From positions 5,378,452 to 5,442,451 of the forward strand of contig CM063294.1 in NCBI GenBank assembly GCA_032173965.1: a stretch of 64,000 bases of DNA, given 5' to 3'. Below the pieces are notes generated by a model. The model worked only from the letters and a program-made list of their open reading frames with translations. It had not been told where the DNA came from and ran no database searches. Shown piece by piece: positions 37,501-50,380 of the stretch. The DNA is from Sitta carolinensis. Lineage: Eukaryota > Chordata > Aves > Passeriformes > Sittidae. Every line of letters starts with the position of its first letter. Position 1 is the first letter of the stretch. The translations under genes were made by a program, and so were the position numbers.

Positions 37501-40500
37501 TGCTTTCGATGGTCTCAAAGCTGTGAAATGCTCAGCTGAGAGCACCCAGAAGATGTTCTGTCAGATAAAACTCTTCTGTATTCACCAGATCTTTGATAGC
37601 TTAAGCTGAGTGAGTAAATATCCTAAATGGGTAGGAACAAAACAACACAACAAGTGAGTTTTTCTGTCCTGCTTCTCTTCGTGGAATTGCTCTCTCCGTG
37701 GCAAGTGATATCCTAACCCACAGCAGCAGAGAATTCCCGGAGCTTGGTGTGGGATGGCCAGAGCCAGGGGCATTGAGTCTGTGCTTTTGTTCTGGGCCGT
37801 GTTCCTCTGTATTAATCCTGGATCTACAGCAGCACCATGAAAAGGTCACATTATAGCAAGGCCTGAAAAGGAGTTTTTATTTCCAGCGTAAACTTAAGCT
37901 AACCAGCAAATGCCTCTTCTTAAAAATTCTACTACTCCATTCATTCATTCTCAAATTACTTATTAATTTAGCTGATGATTTCCTGTGGCTAATCTTACAG
38001 ACCTAAATCTGCTTCTGTCTTCATCCTTCAAAGAAGAATTTAAACCCCTCTAATATAATTCAGAAGTTCAGATTCACTTTCACATATCCCCATATCTTTT
38101 CTGCTTCAAGTTCATGTCCTGCATTTAAATGAACAATGATACAAAGAACTAATATTTCCTTGTATAATTTAAATTTTAGGACTGAAGACTTAAAAAATAA
38201 AAAGAAAGGACATTGCTATTTAGCTGTTTTCTTATGCAATAGCAACTCTCCATTGTAAGTAGAAGGTTCTTTGCATTAAATCTCTTGCCTTTTTATTGGG
38301 GGTACTTGCACGTCTGCAACACTTAAAAAAAAAAAAAATTACAAATGCCAAGCTGTTCATATTTGATAGAGAGCAATCGTGGTTCAAGATTGCTTAAATT
38401 CATCATTGTTTTTCTCTAAGCATGAAATATCTTAAATGGTATAAAGAGCTGTTCTATACCACCAGACATGAATTTATTTGAATTGAATTAAACCCACTTC
38501 ACCAATTTCAATATCAATGAATTGGGATATCTCCTACAGTAAAGAGTCAAAGAAGAGATACAGAATAAACTCACATATCCTTGCAACAATTATGATAATA
38601 AATTCATCTTGGCAGATAGGATGACTTTTTCCAAAGAATAATTGCCCCTTCCTGGTTGCCAAGATACAGAATTTTTACTCAGAGCATATCTTAAAAATTG
38701 GGAGCATTTGAATTTTTACAGTAATTTTAAGGTGGTCAAAGGGTAATGGTGAGTAGCTAAACAAAAAATCATTTTGTTGAACACTTAACAGGACCTGAAC
38801 CATTGAAGAGATATCATGCAATCTCCTGTAAATTCCACTTATTGAATTAGTAAGATAGTACAAGCATTCAAATCTCACTGATTCCACAATCCTTTCACCA
38901 TATATTTCAATGTGATTGTCAAGATTTGCGACAAAGGCAGAAGAAAGGAAAAAAAAAAAAGATGTTTACCTCCAAAATAAAATGCATTTTTTAATGGCAA
39001 GGTACAAATGACAATTACCAACCAGCATCCTTCTTAAAGAAATCAACTAAATTAAATCAACAATTTCAAGACCTTTGCAATAAATGAGAATTGAGAAGAA
39101 AAACTCCAGCTAAGCCTTTTTTCCATTAAAGCTCCCAGCCCAGATTTTAGTGAGCAGCCTTGATACAGAGACTTTACCACTGAGTTACAGCACCTCTGGG
39201 AGACCACGCTGAGGCTGGAATATCCTGTTCCCTCCACCCATACCCTCGAACTGGCTTCTATGAACTCTCACTCACATTTCATTTTATCAAACAAACCACT
39301 TCCAGACTAAATAGTTGCTTTGACATCTGCACATCTGCAATGCAACGTGTGAACACTTTAAAAAAAAGTCATTTCTGACCACCTAATCCACTTTCCCTAA
39401 TCCACTTAGAGTTCTGGTAGGCAAAAAATGTGATCAATTTGCTGTGACTTGAAGAGGTACACGATGCTGTGTGCTGTGTCCCTGCACTTGCACATGACAA
39501 ACTGATGATACTAGATGGCACTGAGAATGAAATAATGCTGAGAATAAGCCAAAAATTTTTCAATGGAGTATTTCTGCATCATATCTACATTATTGAAATA
39601 ATTTTTTTCAGGAATATAATGCTGATGCAGCAGGAAAAAAAAAAAGCCCATTTTACCACATTATATTAAATCAGTATTTTTAAACAGATAATAGTGTTTA
39701 TACATATCAATAGCAATATATGCTATATAGTGTATATATTTATTGTTTTTGATATAGAAGTCTAACTTGTTTTGACACTACCAAATCTCTGAAATCAGAT
39801 TACAGAATACCAAGTAAAAATGTTCTATTACATATGGCTTTTATTTATACAATCTTCAGAAAACCAGCAAAGTGTTTGGTACATTTCTGAGTGACTAGTG
39901 GAGAATTTTTAACCTCTGTGTACATTTAAGCAGATTTTAGTCTGTAACTTGCACATAAATAGCCTGGTCTGACATTCACATTTTGCTTCTTAAGTGCCCT
40001 GCCTTGGTTTGAGTTAAATCCCCCAAGACCTGCTTGGGACAAAAGTCAGCAGCACAAGGGAACTTTGCAAATGGAGGCTGGATAAACACCAGATAAACAC
40101 AAACAGGCTGCTGATTGTTTCCTGTCCTGTGATGTTCTGCCATTAGAGGATGCTTAAGCAGCAGGTTGTTTTAGAAATGTTTTTATAGTATGCAATTAAC
40201 ATAATAAAAATATACTTTTTAAACCTATAGCTATTGATAGTGCTCTAACCTCATTCTAGTCTTATTTCTTCCCTACTCTCTTTCCCGTATTTTCCCACAC
40301 ACAGCTGCCATGTGCTTGAATACTATTTTCTTATTATTACAACAGTGGAGGAAATTGTAGGGATAACAGTCAAGTATTGGCTGAATTGCTTTTAAGGCTG
40401 TATTTTAGTGCATTCACTAAAAGGAGAGGTTAGTAACAGCTAAGCAGACACTCCTGTTTCTGACAGAACTGTGTGTAAAACACAGTTTCTCACACATGCT

Positions 40501-42300
40501 TGCAAAATCAAAATCTGCTGAGTTTGTTATATGAAGGACCCATTAGCCACAGCCTTACAAAAATAATAAATTTGGACACAGAGCAATTAAAAGTTCTGAA
40601 TAAAAAAACCTGCCACATTTTCCTATTGCTACAGTTTGGTTTTAATCATGGCATAGCACAACTTTAAAACAGATTTTCCAGTTTATTCAGATGGACATTG
40701 TTTGGTGTCCCCCACAGGAAGAGGGGCTGTCACCCCTACACACAGATCTGGATGTGATGCAGTTCATTTGGCATATACTCAAGCTCATGAATGGATGAAG
40801 CACATCCAATTAACACTGCAGTTTCTTTGAACTGCACACTGCAGGAGAGCAGGAGTGTCTAATGCCAATTACTGTGGTGGATAGGACCGAAGGACTTCCC
40901 CCTTTGTATAATTCTAGTGAAGACAGAGGCTTTATACTTTCACAGGAATTAGTCTCACAGTGCTTAAAGACCAGGAGTACTCTTCCCAATCACCAATTCA
41001 GCCCGCTGCTGCTGCAGACATGCACCTTATCAACACTTACATACACATGTTTTGTTCCATTTTAAGTGTTAGCTCCTATGCCAGTCAGAGAAGCTGCTAC
41101 ACATTGTAATACTGTCTATAGTTACAACTGCTGATTTCCAATAGAAATTTTCAAGAGGGACTTTTAATATCACTGTGAGAATGATATCCTTTAATATGAA
41201 CAGCTCATCACATCTTCCAATATTGATTTAGCTCCCACAATGCAGCCTTACTGGGCTGGGCTCCCTACATGAGGTTAACAGGAATTTTGTGCATCTGCCT
41301 CCCTATGCAGGCAGGCCAAAGCTCTCATCTTTGCCCTTTGACTGCTGGGAGTTCTTTCCCTGGCTTGGCACATATTTGCACCACAAAGTTCCAGTTTCAT
41401 AAGGTTAGAGGCCACTGTGTAAAGCAGCACTGGAAGGTGGGGAAAGAATTCCCCATGTGGCACTGGCCAAGTTGTTTGTGACGAGGAGGATCTGCATGAA
41501 AATAACACTGCTGGCCAAAGCCCCCCGTTCTTCAGCCCAAAGATCTCTGCTAAAGCAGTATCAGAAACTGTTCAGCATTTGACAGGGAAAAAACTGCCAG
41601 GAATAGTGAACAGAAAAATAAACAGAGAAGCAGAGAAACACAGAGGAGTTAGAAAATAGGCAGATGAAGGAAACAAAACCCAGCAGAAGCAGTCATGATT
41701 GCCTGACAGTCCATTCCAGGCAATAACCAGTGGCTCCCAAATGCCACAGTGTGTAGACCATGGGTTGGTAAAAGCTTGCAAAGTGTTATGACATGGTACG
41801 TGATCAACGAGCACTTAATTTGTACATAATATTGGGTTTGTATGTATTTTAAATTGGCAAGATTTACAGAAGGTTTTTTTTATTATTTCTAATACATACT
41901 TTAACACTTCTGTTCCACAGCAACAAACATTAGCTGAATGTCATGAATATGGGGTTTTCATCTGGTTTGTTGGGTTTTTTAAATGTCAACAAGGGTTTGT
42001 CTGAACTTAAGACTGAATCAAACACCATTCCAGTTCTCGAGTGTGAAATAACACAGCAATATTTCAAACACCTGTAGGCTTTTTTGACTGACACCACTGT
42101 GCTAATACCACTGTCTTTGTCATGCACCCTTCAGACTCCCAAATCTTATATACAAGTCCACATCACCCATCACTGATGACTCAACTGCTCTTTGCCCAGC
42201 AATGTGCCACATTTACCAAGCCTTTCTCAGCATAGAGCCGTGACCTTTTCTGTCACCACAACAACTGAAAAACCTAAATATTTGAAATCCCCTTTACTGT
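37501..42300. other. AT-rich unique sequence, no gene seen
   Basis: Nearly 5 kb with no open frame above 82 codons and no recognised retroelement tail. A13 run near 38,326. A SINE-like head at 39,120-39,205 is listed separately. Confidence 0.65.
39120..39205 (-). mobile_element. Possible tRNA-derived SINE-like head (minus strand)
   Basis: On the minus strand GGTGCTGTAACTCAGTGG (A-box part TAACTCAGTGG at plus 39,177-39,187) closely matches the 5' end and A box of a tRNA. The B box further downstream is not clearly preserved. It could be the head of an ancient tRNA-derived SINE, a tRNA pseudogene, or chance. Confidence 0.35.
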
Positions 42301-42720
42301 TTTTCTTCTGAGGAGCTACAATACCTAAATGTCGGCTTTGTGCGTTGCTTTTTACAAAGCCTTTCATCATGATATCTTGTTACCTTAGATGCTGAATCTT
42401 CAGTAGGGGCTAATCTGTGGATGAGATTTTTACAAGGCCCCTACTGTGGAAGTCAAATCAAAGTACCCTTATGAATATTCATGAGCAAAACAATGGTTAC
42501 TTACTGTGCTGGGCGGCCCTGGAAGCCAGTCCAAATGGTTTTGATTTTGTGATTGAGATTCTTAATGGTCATAATTATCTGTTGCAGCCATGCAGTACTG
42601 AACATGATGGGTAATGGAGACACTTAACCCCCCTCAAAACCCAACAAAAAACAGCAATCCTGAAGATTCTAATGCTCATGTTGTAGTTCCTACAGGGCAA
42701 TTAGCCCCTACTAATGATGT
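42301..42720. promoter_or_regulatory. Strongest candidate conserved enhancer-like element
   Basis: A repeat-free block of mixed composition. It holds a 12-bp perfect palindrome ATGAATATTCAT (42,471-42,482), like a paired POU-domain site, followed 6 bp later by AACAATGG (42,489-42,496), a SOX-type word. A 13-bp exact inverted repeat, AGTAGGGGCTAAT (42,402-42,414) against ATTAGCCCCTACT (42,700-42,712), frames it, and a third partial copy CCCCTACT lies in between (about 42,438-42,445). The plus frame 42,417-42,614 has no recognised domain. The pattern is typical of conserved developmental enhancers, but conservation itself is not shown. Confidence 0.4.
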
Positions 42721-44100
42721 TTATATTTATATGCAAATGTATAAAAAAGAATCTTAACAGATACTTCATATTTATGCTCCTGGGATCTGACTATCCCATC
42801 TGTCTGCAGAAAATATTTCCCATTAGCTGTGTGTGTTGCTGATTTGGCAATAAAAACTATTTAATATTTAGTAATTTATTTTTGATTTTATATTTTTCTA
42901 CTTCCTTCAGCTCTGTCATAAAAAACCCTCTGCTTAAGAACACAAGAGTTTCTCAGCGCATCAACAAAGATTTTAGTTACACTTCCAACAAGCAACAAGG
43001 CTTACATTTTGGTTTGACTTTTAATAATTTTTTCCCCATTTGACACTACCCTTGAAGTCAAAACAAATAATCATTTGGTAGCCTAAATAAACTTTTTTGA
43101 GGAGACCTCATAAATGCTCACTCTCTAGAGCTCTATTACACACAAGACTGACAACCAAGCCAGCAATGACTAAGTACAAAACATTTTTTTCAGTGAGGTA
43201 ACAGTTATTCTGGTACTGAGTGCTGGTCTTCTGAGACCAACTTTCTGAATATGGTGTAATGCAAACAACATTATATCATGGCAAGTATTTTATGTAGCTT
43301 TGCAGTAAGCTGTCACTTAAGGCTCCTAGAAATCAATGAAAGACATCCTTAAAAAGTAAGGATCTGGGTGCTCTACATTATAATGATAGAACATATTAAA
43401 ATTCTTAGAGTTGCATATGCACAAGTTACTGAGAGAAATCTGCCAGGAATTAAATATGCAAATTAGGAGTCTGAGCCTAACATAAAAATTTGGCTGATCA
43501 ATGCTTTGAAGGCTTTTGATGAAAGGTATTCTGGACAATAATCACAGAAACACAATCTACACATCATTTCAGGTGAACTATTTTTTTTTTTTTTCTGGCA
43601 ATACCCACATGTAAAGTAATTGACCTACTAATTTTAAGGAGTTTTTTGCTATCTTCAGAGACCTCCTGCATACCACAGGTTTTATAATCTGTTTGTGCTA
43701 TTAAATCAACGCAGTCTGTAAGTTGTATCTTTAATGACATTCATTGTGTGAGAAACCTGAGGCAGGCAAAGCTAAGTCTGAGCCTTGCTCCTCTTCCTGC
43801 CTATCCTCCACACCACCAGCACAACCCAAATTCTTCCTGCTGAGCTGATTTTCCTTTGATTCATTCATATTTTAGGAAAGCATTAGAGACCAGCTGACAG
43901 AATTCCTAAATAATAATAATAGCAGTGCTATGAAACGGGGTGTCTCAGCTAAGGTTTAGCTACACTGCAATGGAGCTGTCATATTTTTCTGTTATGAATT
44001 CTTTATATACATGTCTGCTAATCACCAGAAGATGATTTGTTTCTATTTATTATCCTGACTTTAGGAGCTTAGGAAAAGCATTTGCCTGGCAGGTCTCTCA
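42721..44100. other. AT-rich unique sequence, nothing recognised
   Basis: Unique DNA with a T-rich run at about 43,581-43,595. No gene or repeat family recognised. Confidence 0.65.
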
Positions 44101-44215
44101 TCCAATATCTGAACAATCAGAATGCATGACTAATTCTCATTAAGCTCAATGGCTTTAGCTGCAATTCCCCCACCTGTTCCCAAGTTTGAGATATTTATTA
44201 ACTCTTCCAGCACAA
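44101..44215. promoter_or_regulatory. Short candidate regulatory stretch
   Basis: Contains TAATTCTCATTAAG (two homeodomain-type cores), GAACAATCAG (SOX-like) and CCACCTGTT (E-box) within about 80 bp. No repeat or frame. Texture-based and weak. Confidence 0.2.
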
Positions 44216-44341
44216 GAGTAGTTGTTTACCTTTTCTGTATTTTAAATGCTAAATTGTAAGATGTCAGACTGTTCAAATGCTATTGTCTGCCTCTTTCCCT
44301 CTTGCTCCCTGCCCATTGTTCTCCTCACATAGTAGAAGACC

Positions 44342-44370
<29 letters not shown>
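44342..44370. repeat. A29 homopolymer
   Basis: The longest uninterrupted homopolymer in the window. It is preceded by a pyrimidine-rich stretch (about 44,285-44,330) without AATAAA, so there is no evidence of a retrocopied transcript. Confidence 0.95.
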
Positions 44371-44372
<2 letters not shown>

Positions 44373-46696
44373 CAGCAGAAAGAACTTACATCCACTTTCA
44401 GAGAAGCCATGGTCTAATCTCCCCAATCAGACTTCTTAAAGATTTCACCTTCACCCTGAATATAGCTGTGACAAGTCAGTCAAGGTCCAGCGATTCCAAT
44501 TAGAGTGGTTTTCTCATGAAGTTAAAGCATATTGCATTTCCTGACAATACTGCATTACAGCAAAATTATTGTGAAAGGGTTTATCTTTAAAGAGGGCAGT
44601 AGTAGCTACAATCACCTTATTCAGTGACTTAAAATTGTGACATAAAGTAATGGATAGCACAAAATATCTGCCAAGCACAATCTTTTTCTCCTATCAGTGT
44701 TCCACAAAGCAGAACAATCACTTTCATGTGGTTTTACCCTTAAGAAAAGAGAAAGTGGTAAATGGTAACACAACTTCAGTAACAATTAGAAAAATAGTTT
44801 CCAATACTGTTTGCAATTCTGTATCTAATTTTGCTTTTTAAAACGAAAGATCAAATCTCGTTTAATAGTGATAAACTATTAATTGATGAAACAGTGACTA
44901 TTCATGGCAATAGATCTCTAAAAGTGAAAAGGAAAATTTAAAAATAATTATATTTAATAATTTGAGAGGAAGAATTAAGGAAACAGAATGTCTACACAAC
45001 CATGTTCAGCATTCAGTTCCTTTACAGGAGCATCTGCAGGCACAGGGGAACGTTCAAGTGACAGGGTGATTAAAGGTACACCAGCTTTAAGTCACAGAGC
45101 AGTTTACACAGTCATGAGTATCAGATTGTTAATAACTGGGGAGGTAGGCAGAAAGTCAATCAGTTCTAAGCCTGTGAAACTTCTCAAAGGGTAAAAAGTT
45201 CACCCCACTTGACCTTAGGTGCAGAGTCCAGGTCTACATCATTGTCTCAAATGAAAAGTGACACTCCTTTAGAAAATATCCTCAGTGTCACACACTACTT
45301 AAAACTTAGCTCAGTTATGAAATGTTCTGGTGTTCCAATCTGGTAAAAGAAAATGTGCTGAATTCACTGATGTGATTAGTGCTTTGCTGATATTTAATTT
45401 AGAGGTAGATCAAAATTTTCAATTACTTCAGGATATGAGTATGTTCATAAGCAGATATGCATATTATAAACTATTTTCTCTATTGTTAAATTGGCACAAA
45501 GCATTGTTCCCTTAGGCTTTTAGTTCTTGCATTTTCCTTACAAGCCTTTTCTTTAAGTAAGCCAAAGAGAGTAAAAATAAGGAGGCAAAAAAGCCTATGA
45601 CTAACATTCACAAATTGAAATTAAGAAATCCCAGAAAGATTCTGTTTTCTGTTATTCTATGTGCTACAAGTGTCACATCTTAACAATTCTTCCAAGCTTG
45701 AGAAGCCTATATCCCCTATTTCCAGCAGTACTGTATATATTTTGCTCACACATTTTTAAAAGAGAAATACAAATCATAACACATTTTTTCTCTTATTAAC
45801 ACACTACCATTCATTGCTTTCTTTGTGCAACATGCTGGGAGCTAAAGGTGATCTGCTGAAGCCTGTGGATAAGGTGTGCTTATTGCAATGGAGTAATTAG
45901 AAGAGTATAAACAGACATGAGGAGAGGAAATGAAATATTTCCATTAACACAGGAGAAATGTGCTGTTGAATTTGAGTTAAGAGTTTACCAGATGATTATC
46001 TAAATTTGCTGTATCTGGATTAGGGTTCTTTTTCCTTATCTTTTCAGTCTATATAGCCTATCATTTATCAGAGTGTATTATATTACATCCAACCCAAAGT
46101 AAAGACCATTCTTTGAGGTAATTTTCTTATGTATAATGAATATGTAATAATTGTTTAATAGGAATAATTTTGTGCTAGTGTACAATTTCTGGAAATACTA
46201 CCTCTTTATTACCTTGTTTTAATGCTCGAATGTGCATGGTGTGACAGCAATGTCCTTTCTGGTAGGCAGCAACGTTCACTTGCTCTTCAACAAGGCTTTC
46301 TGAGGAAACAAAGCTTTGCAGCCCTAAAAGCTGCCTTGACTTCAATTTCACTGGTGTTCTGAAAGGGATGCCTTCAGCAATATAGAACAGTGGAATTGAA
46401 TTCCAGAAGGAGGTAATGCTAGCCCAACTCATTCATAGCTGTAGAGCAGGTATTCTGGTCACTCACTACTAAAGAAATGCACACTTCATCACTTAAAATA
46501 TCTACATATGTAGCCAGGACAGTTCTCCTCTCAGGGCAAAACATTTGAAAGCACCAGACTGGAGATGAAGGCTGGCATCCTCCAGCTTCATAGTCAGTGA
46601 CTACTCCCTGAGTCACACTAAATTGGCTCAGATCTTTGCTCCTATTTACTCATGAAGGGAAGGAAAAACCCAGTCTGTCTTGGTTTTGTAGTCACC
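44371..46696. other. AT-rich unique sequence, no gene seen
   Basis: No open frame above 85 codons. On the minus strand around 46,440-46,620 there is a faint tRNA-A-box-like GTGACTCAGGGAG near the distal end, too weak to call. Nothing else recognised. Confidence 0.6.
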
Positions 46697-46870
46697 TAGT
46701 GCTTTTTCCTATGTAGGCCTTAAAGCACTTTACAAGGGTGGTTAAGCTTTATTAGCTGGATTTTACAGTTGGTCTAGCTAAGTAAAGAGATTTCAAGCTA
46801 TTTCCACAAGGCAGTGTCATCTACTGGATTAAACATGTGTCATGTAACTCCAAGCTCTGTTCCCAGCACT
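46697..46870 (+). mobile_element. Probable MIR/CORE-SINE relic
   Basis: Diverged but collinear resemblance to the reverse complement of MIR. AGTGCTTTTTCCTATGTAGG and TAAAGCACTTTACA correspond to the AGCGCTTACTATGTGCCAGG and TAAGCGCTTTACA of MIR. They are followed by GATTTTACAG (the ATTTTACAGATGAGG region), AAGTAAAGAGATTTCAAG and a final CTCCAAGCTCT near the tRNA-related head. The family's head lies at the high-coordinate end, so the element is transcriptionally minus although listed in the matching reading direction. Divergence is high, as expected of an amniote-age SINE. Confidence 0.45.
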
Positions 46871-48002
46871 TTTCCTACAGAACCTTTTATAACTTAATCT
46901 TGCTTCTTTTCTTTCACCTTGAAAATGGGCTAATCCATGCCTCTTCTAGAGAAATAATAGATATTGGTAATAAAAAAGCTGCAGTCTGATTTGAAGGTTT
47001 AATCTCTTTAAGGAAAAGACAGGATGACACAATGATAGAAGCATATTTTCTCATAATGATCCCTATACTTCAGATTCACTGAGAAAATTCCTTAGGATTT
47101 TATTAAAATTATTATAAACTCTTCCACAAAATGATGTTAACATATAGCATTGGTTACGTATAACTGGACATACTTCAAGACTTTTAATTTGTGATGTGAT
47201 CCAACAATTCAAGAACTTCATCAATAATGTTCCTACCTGATCCTAGGAACATCTACAAGCTAAAGTAAAACAAGCTAAAACTTATTAGCGATTATTTATT
47301 TATCATAATAGCAAACTATCATAAAAGCTCTGAAACCTGAGTCTAGGGATTAGGCATATCCCTATAAAGGATGAAGGCAGGATGAAGACAATCTTCCCCA
47401 TGGGCTGCTGAAGTGCTCCTTTCTTGACTAAAAGCCATTTCACAACCACTCTCACATTAAATTCCCTGCATTAAAGAGGTTCCCTTGCAGGGTCTAGTGC
47501 AGAATGTCTCAATTCTAATTAATATAAATTGTAAATACAAAGAAAGTTTCTCCCTTTCCCATATTAATTATATATATATATATATATTCATTATATACAA
47601 CTCATATACTTATTATATATACTCCTATGTTACTCATATAAAATCCAATTAAAACATTAAGACATGCAAACTAACTTTTTCACCTAGATTTTTTTTTTTT
47701 CCCAATTGCACACTACCCTAATAAAGGTTTGAAAAAGTAACTAAAGCCACTACATTTTAAGTGGTACTGATACCTAGGTTCCAGGTGGTATCTGCCTTTG
47801 AAATATTTGATTTTTTTCAAGTTTAGTCATTGACTCTGTTCTATTTTTTCTCCCCTTGCCACAGCACCCCATAATCATGTTGTAGAACACGAAATGCTTA
47901 TCTGGCTAAACTGAATCATAAATGCTGGAGACAGAGCAGTTATTTACTGCTCTCTACTAAGAGACATTGACAAAAAGCCCTTTATCATATCCCTTACACT
48001 TG
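46871..48002. other. AT-rich unique sequence
   Basis: No gene. Contains the (TA)n microsatellite at 47,569-47,587 and a T run near 47,689-47,700. The last 100 bp may include a more decayed part of the CR1 copy that follows, but I cannot align it. Confidence 0.6.
47569..47587. repeat. (TA)n microsatellite
   Basis: A pure TA dinucleotide run of 19 bases in a region of ATTATATAC-like sequence that looks partly derived from it. Confidence 0.9.
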
Positions 48003-48492
48003 CAATCAAGCCCCCAGCTGCAGTACTGCATCCAGCTCTGGGGTCCCCACTACGTAAAGAAAGTGGCCCTTTGGAAATGGGTCCAGAAAAGGTCATGAAG
48101 ATGATCAGAGGGATGGAGCTCCTCTCCCAAGGAGACAAAACTGGGGTTGTTGAGCCTGGAGAAGAGAAGGCTCCAGGGAGACCTTGCTGCAGCTTTCTGG
48201 ACTCAGTCAGGGACAGACATTTTAGCACAGCCTGATACAACTGGACAAGGGGTAATGGTTTTGGGTAAGAGAGGGATGATCTAAATTAAATATGGGGAAG
48301 AAGGGTAGTAAAACACTGGCCCAGGTTTTACCCTGAGAGGCTGTGGATGCCCCAGCTCAGGAAACAGTCAGGTTGGATGGTGCTCTGAGCAATGTGAGCC
48401 AGCCGAAGATTTCTCTGCTCATGGCAGGGAGGTTGGATGAAATAACTTTTAAAAAGGTCCCTTCCTACCCAAACTATTCTATACTTTTATGA
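48003..48492 (+). mobile_element. CR1 LINE 3' fragment with end of ORF2 (plus strand)
   Basis: The largest retroelement relic here. Recognisable CR1 words in order: CTGCAGTACTGCATCCAGCT, CTGGGGTCCC, GATGATCAGAGGGATGGAGC, GGGGTTGTTGAGCCTGGAGA, AGAGAAGGCTCCAGGGAGAC, GGGGTAATGGTTTTGGG, GTGGATGCCCCA, CAGGTTGGATGGTGCT, AGGTCCCTTCCTACCCAAAC and terminal TATTCTATACTTTTATG. One frame still reads LGLLSLEKRRLQGDLAAAF, the conserved C-terminal tail of CR1 reverse transcriptase. The rest is broken by stops and frameshifts, and the 5' part of ORF2 and all of ORF1 are missing. An inactive 5'-truncated copy of about 490 bp. Confidence 0.95.
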
Positions 48493-50380
48493 ATGCAACA
48501 CAAAGCTACATTCCTTTTACTTGCTTTGAAAATGTCCTCAGTGAAGCTGCAAAGCTGCCAACTCTCCTTCCTGGGAAACTTATTTTGCTCATGCAACACA
48601 GCTGCATCTCTGTCAAAGTGACCCGTATTACAATCTCTAACAAGTTCTTCTGTATATTGAGAGCTGGGTTTTTCAGTCCTTTTTGTTATGTTCAGGCATT
48701 TTTAAGTGCTTTTTTCAGCCTTTGTGGTATGAACTGACTTAACTCCGTGTCTTTTAATATCCTATGAAGTGGCAAGAAGAAACAGGGAGAGGAGAAAGAG
48801 AAAAGGAAGCTATTGCTCACACCTTTCATTTCTAATGGGAAGCCATCAATGATGCTTGCACTGAGTATTTCTAGTGCTATATGCAAAAAGTCATTGGTGA
48901 CACTCTTCAGCACTCTGTGGGGCTCCTTTTCCATCTCTCTTTGCATACTGTGTAATCATTGTCTTTCTGAAAGAACATCTGCTGGTACCTCCACATCAAA
49001 AGCTGCTTATCCTCTTGTAGTTCTCTCATTTGAGAGTACCCCATATGATGTTGACAATCTATTTTTTAATGTCCTCTCTGATCTTTTTCCTCAAGGTCTC
49101 CCACAACTCATTGTATTTGACCTGCTCCTCTCTTCTGCTGTAGTCTTCCTTTATCTGTCCTCTTCAATCATATATTTTGTTTCATTTGAATGTGGCTTTT
49201 CTCTACAGCCTGTTACCTACAATTTCCTCTTTGCTTTAAGCATTGCTTTCTTTGATTTGTCATTCAAACTTTATGTTCCTTCAGCCAGAGCTTAAAACCT
49301 CATCTGGAACTGGAGACTGAATTCTCTCATCATTGTGAAGACATGTTTTGTTGTTGTGAGGTTTGACAGGTTTTCTGCTGTGTAAGTCATTAAAATATAC
49401 ACACTGCTGCACTTGCATCATAATCAAGATCTTGAAGGCAGTAAGCACTCTCTTTACTTCAAAAAAAAAATAAAAATCACAATCTATTAAATGCAAAACA
49501 GGTAATCTGTTCACATATTTGACATCAGTGACTGAAATAACTAATCCATTAACTGAATTATTTAGTTAAATGCTTTGATTTGTGCTGGTGTTTTCATTAT
49601 TAAAAAGGATTAATAATCTGTTGATACTTTCATTTAACATAAGATTCTCTTGTCATTTATTATAATCCTATTTCTTCAGCAATTCATTCAGTAATTCTGA
49701 TTTGCTTTGTGCTAGTTCTTTGCAATGTTCCTGTGATTTCCAGCAGACAGGCAGACCTTCCTTTTTCCATTTACAACAAAACTCAACTAGGACATCTGGC
49801 TGTGTAGAAGGTGCTGCTCTGACCCTACAGAATTTAACTATACTTAAATGTTGGCTCAAAGATAGGTCTGCATTGGCATCACAAACCAGATTTAGTGGAT
49901 TGTATATTTGAATAAAGAAAAAGTTATAGGTTGGTCTCTCTGCAGCTCTCACAGAGAAACGTACCTTGGAGGACTCAATTGAGGTTTATTGGTCACTAAC
50001 AAGTATTTGTCCAAAATTATGGCTTTTTTTTTGTCTCAGTACAAATAAACACTTAATCTGATTTCAAGCCATTTTTTTTTCACCTGGCAACAAAGCTAAA
50101 ATGAGTTGCATTGCCACAACATTCATTTGGATTCCATCCAAAATGGGAATGTCAGCATATGAGAAAGGCTACATATTTCTTCTCATTTTCATTTACTAAT
50201 GAGTGCCTTGCTTAGATGGTAAGAGAAATTTCATATGCTCTTTTAAAACTGAGATCTTATTAATCATGATTTAACATAACATCAGGAAAATCCCAGATAA
50301 ACTCTCAGAATCTTTAAACAACTCTAATAGGAATTTATTCTCAACAAATTTGCTTTGCAAACTGCTGTAAGGGAAGCTCA
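48493..50380. other. Unique sequence with a 160-codon open frame, no supported gene
   Basis: The plus frame 48,813-49,295 is hydrophobic because the strand is T-rich. On the opposite strand a frame at 48,692-48,946 (84 codons) also stays open, and another minus stretch around 49,060-49,140 reads as charged, coil-like residues before hitting stops. Neither matches a family I recognise. This may be chance or a strongly decayed gene or retroelement. Confidence 0.5.
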
